From contig NW_019775680.1 of NCBI RefSeq assembly GCF_001039355.2, forward strand, positions 688,279 to 752,278: DNA of 64,000 nt, given 5' to 3'. The notes under the pieces are model-generated. The model was not told where the DNA came from. It worked only from the letters and a program-made list of their open reading frames with translations, and ran no database searches. The DNA comes from Lingula anatina (taxonomy: Eukaryota; Brachiopoda; Lingulata; Lingulida; Lingulidae). Position numbers and translations under genes: made by a program. Shown in pieces: positions 57,191-64,000 of the stretch (its first letter is position 1; each line of letters starts with the position of its first letter).

Positions 57191-59003
57191 ATGTGACCAT
57201 AAGAGAGAAATAAAGGTCTGGGAAACTTCAGACTCCTGATGTTATATCCCCCCTCCAGTCACACTTGGGCCTTTGATCTAAGCAACATGTATTTATCTAC
57301 AGCCGAATACTTGGTCAGTTTAAATTGTCACGCAGGTCATGTTAAATATGAATTATCGCCATGTTTTATTACTGGGGAACAGTAGCTGGAATGAGGTAAG
57401 GACTTGCTTATTTTCACTCTAAAATCATTCTCTTTATTTCCTTGAAACCGTCAATTTTTTTGCTTTGTGAGATCACCGTCATGTATTCACAGCTACATCC
57501 TTTTAAAAGAACGCGTTTAATGAACTTTTGTTCAAACAACACTTGGTGCATTTACATTTCATTTATTTTATTAAAATGAAAAGACCTAGAACTTACTAAA
57601 CATACAGTATCACATCAACAAAATGAATAGCACAATCTCAATCGAACTGTGGATGTTAATCGTGATTCCTTTTCGCCCACCGGTATAAAACTATAGCACA
57701 ATATTCACTTTTATCTGCAGTCCAGCTGCGATGTGTTGTTCGTTGGCACCGAAATACAGAAGCAATAATTCCAAATTTAAAATCCAAAACTAGTCTAAAA
57801 GATGCTGCAGTTGATATAACATGGATTGAGGCTGTTATGAAGTGGTCCTAGTTGTGTGACATCTTAACATTATTTTAGAATTCCGTGCTACATGTACACA
57901 GAATGTGATTAGCTTTAAGGAGAAGAAAAATCAAATATTTTTAGTGGTGCATGTGTGAAATAGAGAGATAAAGAGTGAACTTCGTAAACACCTGACTAGA
58001 CTAGAAAACTTAAAACCATAGTACCCCTAAGTTATAATTGCATCCCAAAATCTCATCTCATTTCGCCGTTTTTCAGCGTTACTTGGTAAACTTTCCGCAT
58101 TTATGTTTGGTATATACATATCCAGCAATAATGGTATGTTCTTCAATGGTTGGCTATAATAACAAAATGTTGGTATCATGTATAGACCTTTTTCAAAGAC
58201 GTACATTGATTGATCACTGTACTATTTTGGTCGTGCCACAGTTTGTAATTTTGTAAATCATTTCGAATAACCGTTTTAACATTGCCAATTACTTAAAATA
58301 AAATCGTAACAGTATCATTTGATTTGGACATAAATAAAAGCCTTAACCTGCCAACTGTCAGTCAATCTGCATCGTGTGTTTGTCAATTGGATCTCACATA
58401 TTGGATGTCATCCCACTTGTGATGAAGAAGATACATATATTATATTATCCAATCATATCATCAACTATATTCCTTATCCTCATTCTTTCTCATTATTGCC
58501 CATCTCCTCTATAACTGGAGTATACAGGGTTTTCAGTGTGGAAAAACACATTTTGGGGAGCCCTGCCTCTATTATCGAATCTGGTGTCTTGGCGTTGTTC
58601 ACCCATCTGAAAACATTTAACGCGTATATATATATATATATAATGAAAATATCAATATGTAAATGAAATAATAATAATAACATAATCAAATGAAGAGAAC
58701 AATGAAGGTAAATTGTATGCACCTCGTAATAATGACTTGTGCGCTGGGATTGTAGCCTTTCGTACTGTTCCTCCCCAGCATCGCGCTTTGATGTTCGCTT
58801 GATCCTTTTGGCAAAGGCCCAGTTCTATAAATTAGACTTTCGTATATCAGCTTCATTTAGATATATGTAACATTTTAAGGGTATTCTATGTGCATGGAGT
58901 GTGCTTTTTATAGGGGACATGGATTACTTCCCCACATTAACACTTCCGATAATAAGAATAAAACACGTACATTATAGCTGAAAGATAGCACATGTTCATT
59001 AAT

Positions 59004-59509
59004 TTAAAATAAATGTTTCTTGGTTATAAAAATAAAAGGGAAACAGCCATTCTTTCTTCTCTCTCTTACGATATCTGGTGCTGCATCAACGGCTCTCTGT
59101 ATCACCGCCATCCGTGCCTCCGGGTCTTCATGTTCGCCTGCTCTACCATGATAGATTTGTTCTCCGTGTGTGCTAGGAAGCGTTTCCCTCACCATCCCAT
59201 GGCTACTGGACGGGGACTCGTCGGGGGTCTCTAGGTTTGTCTCTGACTTAGAGTGAAGCAGGGTCTCCTTATACTTGTGAAGACTACGTCTAGTTTTGTA
59301 AGTGAGACCGGCGAATACCGCAACGATTACAACAAGAACAGCCCCCACCGAACCGCCGACCGAAATTGAAGCAAGACGCCATCCTTTCAGAGCTTGAAAA
59401 TCAGAGACATAATACAAATAAGCCTGAAACAAACATCTTCAAAATAAAGGTAAGGTAAAACATCTGCTCATTGAGTGCCTGAACGATAATTTATATAGAG
59501 AGTACAAGG

Positions 59510-59567
<58 letters not shown>

Positions 59568-61399
59568 GAGGGTGGTTTTTGAATAGCTGTGATATTGAGT
59601 AAGTTTGAAATACTGTCAATCAACCCATAATCCACCATTTGTGTAATTCTTTTTAAAATCGCAAGAAGAAGTGATATCACCCACGTCCTTACCTTGTGGT
59701 CCATTGCAGTTTGGGCCTGTGAAATCATCTATGCACCTGTGGGAGAAATCCAAATAAATCAGATTAGAAAATATTCTGTTTCTTTTCTAACTATAGAACG
59801 GTATGCCAATAAATCCTTGATTTATGTTTCTGCAGAAAATTTAACCATGTCTGATGAACAGCGATATACTAGCCTCTTTACATAGACTTTAAAATGCATT
59901 TAGTTAAAACAGACAAAGCAATAATTATACCAGTAGTTTAATTTACACTTAACAAAAAATTAAAAATGGCAACTCAGCCAAAATCTTATTTTTGTAAAAC
60001 CTGACCCCCGTTCTGATCTGAAAAAAATCACATTAATATTCCCCTCTTGGAATAAGAATTATGACTAGCTGATTTACAGTACTAACCTTCTAAGATACCG
60101 TTCGCCTTCTAAAATACCAAACATTTTCGAACCCCACGCCAACCGGGGGGGGGGGGGGGGGCTTTGCATTAAAATAGTCCTAGATCTGCCATGCAACTAA
60201 ACAGGGCGTGCGCATTATGGAACAGTAATATCCCCCTTCTCCAAATTAAAACTAAAGACAAAGCGGTGCTTTGTTTTTGTGTCAGATATACCAATTATTC
60301 ATTGACGTACGTGTCGTTTTGTGTCTCACCTGCGAGACGATAGGTTCCCTACGACTCTCTGACAAATTCCTCCGTTCATACAGACTGGGCATAATCCTAA
60401 ACAGAAATACGAATAAAACATAAGCTTCTATATTGACCAGAATCATGTATAAATCTCAACGTTTTAGTTACACTTTACGTAAAAAAGCTCATTTCCGTGA
60501 GTCAGTGCGCCACCGTGCTTCAGGAAACTTAAGCATTTTAGTGAAAATACTTGAAACATAAAGCAATACAAACGTGCAGATGAATACCATCTGGGGTAAA
60601 ATAATACGATACAATAATGAGATATCAAAGAAAATGACCACATACCTGTACAAATACGTCCCTTTTGTTCAACACTGTCATCTTCAAACCCCTCTCTGCA
60701 GTGACAGGTGTACGTTCCATAAGTCGCTTGATGCTTGCAGTCAGCATATGGAGAGCAACTGTGTTTACCATTAGCACAGACGTCGAACGCTGAATTGAAT
60801 GCGCGAATGTATTGATCCTTATGCCAGGTATACATGCACATGAAAATTCGTGTATATAATACCTAATAAATTATATAACGAAACAAAACATTTAATTGTC
60901 TTAATATATTTCAGGAATAAAATGCAGAGAACGCTCAATTGTGCGATATACAATACTTACGTTCATGTTTCTATACGTTTGCGTTTGTGTGCATTTATGG
61001 ATAGTAAAATCGGTAACTTTATTTTTAAAACTACCTTTAAAATCACCCTCTACTAAAACCAAGTCAGACGCATGAACGTGCAAAGATTCACTAAGAGATT
61101 CTTTCACAATCGTTTGGTTGAAGGCTGTTGTCACTGCATTTTCCGTTACAATAGCACCCGCGTTTGTTTTGAAGTATACTTTATAGTCGCCCTTTATGCT
61201 GCCCTTGGACAATTTGATAACTTCACATCTGTCATAGGTATCTCGTAGATCGCCTTTCTTGTACACCTTGCCCACCTAGTGATGAAGTTCCATTTTAAAT
61301 TTCTACATCTGTTTTTTATATATTTTTTTTTCTTTTACTAGCCTTTTTTATTTTTCATTCAAGTTGTCGTAAAGCCTACTGAACAACTTAGGGTTTTCG

Positions 61400-61443
<44 letters not shown>

Positions 61444-63791
61444 TTATTATATATATTATTACTTATAGAGTGACAGAAACAGTCCTACTTTTTACGTACA
61501 TGATAACAGTCATTCGGATGTACTGAAACTTTAAGTACGATCCAATACTCGAATTGATGCAGTTTCTTTGGTTTATTTAGTTAAAAATGCACAAGCGGCC
61601 AGCAATATCACAGAATCATTTATGCTCACTAATAAAGAAAACATACATAGAGCTTTAGATTCCCATTTTGATCTGGAACCTCTAAATTGTACTTACTGCG
61701 CCGCATATAGTATCAGCCACATCTTTGAAGGCCTGGGAAGACGTGTTTTCATATTCGGCCTTCCATTTCATTGCTGTTGTGTCGATGCTGAGTGAGTTTT
61801 GAAATATACTTACCCCTGAAAATTATTTANTATATATATTACTTATAGAGTGACAGAAACAGTCCTACTTTTTACGTACATGATAACAGTCATTCGGATG
61901 TACTGAAACTTTAAGTACGATCCAATACTCGAATTGATGCAGTTTCTTTGGTTTATTTAGTTAAAAATGCACAAGCGGCCAGCAATATCACAGAATCATT
62001 TATGCTCACTAATAAAGAAAACATACATAGAGCTTTAGATTCCCATTTTGATCTGGAACCTCTAAATTGTACTTACTGCGCCGCATATAGTATCAGCCAC
62101 ATCTTTGAAGGCCTGGGAAGACGTGTTTTCATATTCGGCCTTCCATTTCATTGCTGTTGTGTCGATGCTGAGTGAGTTTTGAAATATACTTACCCCTGAA
62201 AATTATTTAGTGGAAAATCATCAAGCAATTGCATTTATCTCAACGTAGTACATCTCTGCAGAGAAATGCAACAGGTGTATTTTGTACTTCTTCTCTTTTT
62301 ACAACATACATGCATTTGCAGATACACTATTTAATGCTTACCCCTTTATGCCCCTAAGGCAAAAATACAGCACAATACCGTTGCATATTTTTTTCCATAA
62401 TGAGCCATTTTTTCTTTCATCTTTAATATAAACAAGAGAAAATTGCCCAAATTTGAGTAAATTTTCAATTCCAAATGTATGCTTATATCATCTCTCTATA
62501 TAAAAAGGAAGAAAGCATATAAAACCCCAAATACAGCTACCATCTTCGCAGTGTCTCCCAGCGAAGTCTTCCGTACACGAGCACGTGTAGTTATAGTTAG
62601 AGGTCCTCACACATGTTCCAGCGTTTTTACATGGCTGACGTATACATGGATCTGGTACCTCTGGATTAAAAAAGGTCATTGATACTGAACGTGGGGTTAA
62701 CTTAACACTGACAACTTCATGTTCTCTCAGTAAGCCATTACTAGAATAAATAAACGTGCAATCTTCCAAGAAACTTTAAATCAAAATTCATTTGAGCCAA
62801 AATGTATTTGCAGATTTTTTAAACTGAAAAGAACTTAAAAGATAATCTGGATTTCATTTTTCCTTAATTGACTTGAGAAAGAGTGATAAAATGATCCACC
62901 TATGTCACATGTTTCTCCCTTAAATCCTAGTTTACATTGACAACGGCGATCTCGCTCGCCCACCGCCACGCAAGTGGCTCCATTAGCGCACGTGGGTGGT
63001 ACCTTACACGGGTCTTCATTCACTACGAAACAGATGTAGAAACACTGCCAGCAGCAGAAATCGAAGTCAGGAACATGGGCCATAGTTTTCTTTCGAAAAT
63101 AATTTTGGCAAAAAGTCTGTCAAATGCAATTTGGTGATTATGATGGCATTTGTGTAAAACTGGATTTCTGTAAATCGTTAATCACTACGACAATACAAAC
63201 CAATCCATTTGAAAAAAATTACAAGATTTGATTCATAAATTCAAATATTGTAAATAAATATACGGAAATGGAAACTGATAGCTATAACATTTTATACAAA
63301 AAAAGATACGTCTACTTAATTCAAAATCCAAGTAAAAGGCTTACCACAAACTCCAGATACTATAGGCATCAAGCCTGCTTTGCAGGTGCATTTCCCATTT
63401 TTACATGTCGCATTGGGAGTCTTACACGCAATGTCCTTGGTGCAGGATGAGCCAAGAAGTTTATTTAAGTCTAAAAATGATAATTATTATTACTATCATT
63501 TTTTATGAAGAAATATTTTTAAGCAAATAACGATAAAGACACGCTGTATCACTCACAGTCACACACACACACGCACACACACTCATACGTATATAAAATA
63601 TCCCACCCAGAAAGAGAGAGATTGGGCTAGTGAGGAATAGGCTAAGAACAGCGCTTACGTACCGCACTTTCCTGTAGTTTCGTCATAAAAATATTGTTCC
63701 TCACAAGCGCATCGCGAGTGTACACAGATTGCATTCGGATCAATACAGTGGCTCGCGTTCCGACAGGTACCGTTGATTTGTTGTTTCGGTT
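59004..63791 (-). CDS. SEA/EGF-domain type I membrane protein, 3' part (mucin-like)
   Basis: Minus-strand exons: 63791-63663 and 63470-63345 (six-Cys EB/EGF-like modules), 63022-62900 and 62660-62541 (EGF; PCKVPPTCANGATC, PCIRQPCKNAGTC), 62195-62077 or its duplicate 61815-61697 (SEA start), 61275-61035 (SEA end), 60789-60646 (six-Cys EGF), 60396-60330 plus 59736-59693 (EGF lacking one Cys), and 59392-59004. The last exon holds a transmembrane span (SVGAVLVVIVAVFAGLTY) and a Ser/Glu-rich cytoplasmic tail. Splice phases agree across all junctions. The SEA part contains LSKGSIKGDY; a G-S-(V/I) site is where SEA domains self-cleave, though the neighbouring residues differ from the usual GSVVV. 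The EGF-SEA-EGF-EGF-TM order resembles MUC13 and other transmembrane mucins. The 5' end lies beyond 64000. Ligand and role are unknown. Confidence 0.82.
59512..59564. repeat. (TA)n microsatellite
   Basis: Uninterrupted TA run in the intron before the transmembrane exon. A second (TA)n lies at about 61402-61438. Confidence 0.95.
60003..60190. mobile_element. Degraded hAT-like MITE in SEA/EGF gene intron
   Basis: GACTAGCTGATTTACAGTAC, CGCCTTCTAAAATACCAAAC and ACCCCACGCCAACCGGGGGG match the interior of the 44999-45233 element. The ends are eroded and a G-run sits at about 60147-60162. Confidence 0.65.
61455..62209. other. Direct 380-bp repeat across an N (probable assembly artefact)
   Basis: About 61455-61829 and 61835-62209 look identical at an offset of 380 bp, with a single N at 61830 between them. 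Each copy holds the same 119-nt SEA exon. That exon enters in phase 1 and leaves in phase 0, so two copies could not be spliced together in frame. Uncollapsed contig overlap is the simplest explanation. Confidence 0.85.
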
Positions 63792-64000
63792 CTGTAATTA
63801 TACTGCAGCTCATAGCCGTTTTCACATCAAAGCATTTTCACTCAACTTAATAAAAATGTATAATGGTAAAAGTTAAAATGAGTAATACTTTTACTGCACG
63901 GTTTAAATGTAATAGGTTTATAGATTTTTCCATCTGTAAGCACATTCAACGCAATATAAAATATACAAGTTTTTTAAATGTTTCATCTAAATTTATCTAA

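Noticed and set aside
61568-62175. Two identical 75-codon plus-strand frames as a duplicated gene
   Set aside because: They are antisense to the SEA exon and lie in the 380-bp assembly duplication.
1-64000. tRNA, rRNA or other structured RNA genes
   Set aside because: I saw no cloverleaf-compatible A/B box pairs or rRNA-like stretches by eye; a covariance-model search would be needed to exclude them.

Overview
This is AT-rich animal nuclear DNA: short exons with GT/AG splice sites, long introns, many MITE-like elements, decayed DNA transposon and retrotransposon fragments, minisatellites, and two N positions. The encoded proteins are sarcoplasmic calcium-binding-protein (SCP)-like EF-hand proteins and a mucin-like SEA/EGF membrane protein. 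I infer a marine lophotrochozoan, perhaps a bivalve mollusc, but I cannot fix the species.

The core of the window (2.5-56.3 kb) is a head-to-tail tandem array, all on the minus strand, of eleven gene-sized SCP-like copies (called A to K here, left to right) plus two truncated pseudogenes. Every gene has the same three-exon plan. Exon 1 encodes 24-28 residues of a basic leader and ends in phase 0. Exon 2 is always 157 nt, carries EF-hand 1 and ends in phase 1. Exon 3 is usually 407 nt and carries a degenerate EF2, canonical EF3 and EF4, and a conserved EDENSPY...GPL tail. Nine copies (A, B, D, E, F, G, H, I, J) have open reading frames. C and K each carry a one-base deletion in exon 3. The leaders look like mitochondrial presequences with a recurrent R-x-F-(S/T) motif, so the array may encode organelle-targeted calcium buffers. 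This is an inference.

Layout: 1-1240 is a minisatellite and its degenerate derivative. 1.6-5.0 kb (gene A) and 12.0-15.5 kb (gene B) are a segmental duplication. Between them lie a decayed THAP/DDE transposase, a 114-bp tandem duplication and an orphan copy of the gene-upstream block. 15.5-16.2 kb is a long inverted repeat. 16.3-23.3 kb holds genes C and D. 24.9-27.1 kb is a 165-200-bp satellite that inverts its orientation. 29.4-36.8 kb holds E and F. 38.4-50.2 kb holds pseudogene 1, G, H, pseudogene 2 and I, built from a recent unit that carries a LINE 3' fragment upstream of each gene. 51.2-56.3 kb holds J and K, with several MITEs in their introns.

59.0-63.8 kb is the 3' part of a type I membrane protein on the minus strand (EB/EGF, EB/EGF, EGF, EGF, SEA, EGF, partial EGF, TM, cytoplasmic tail). 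Its 5' end lies beyond the right edge. A 375-380-bp perfect repeat on either side of the N at 61830 duplicates one SEA exon and is most likely an assembly artefact.
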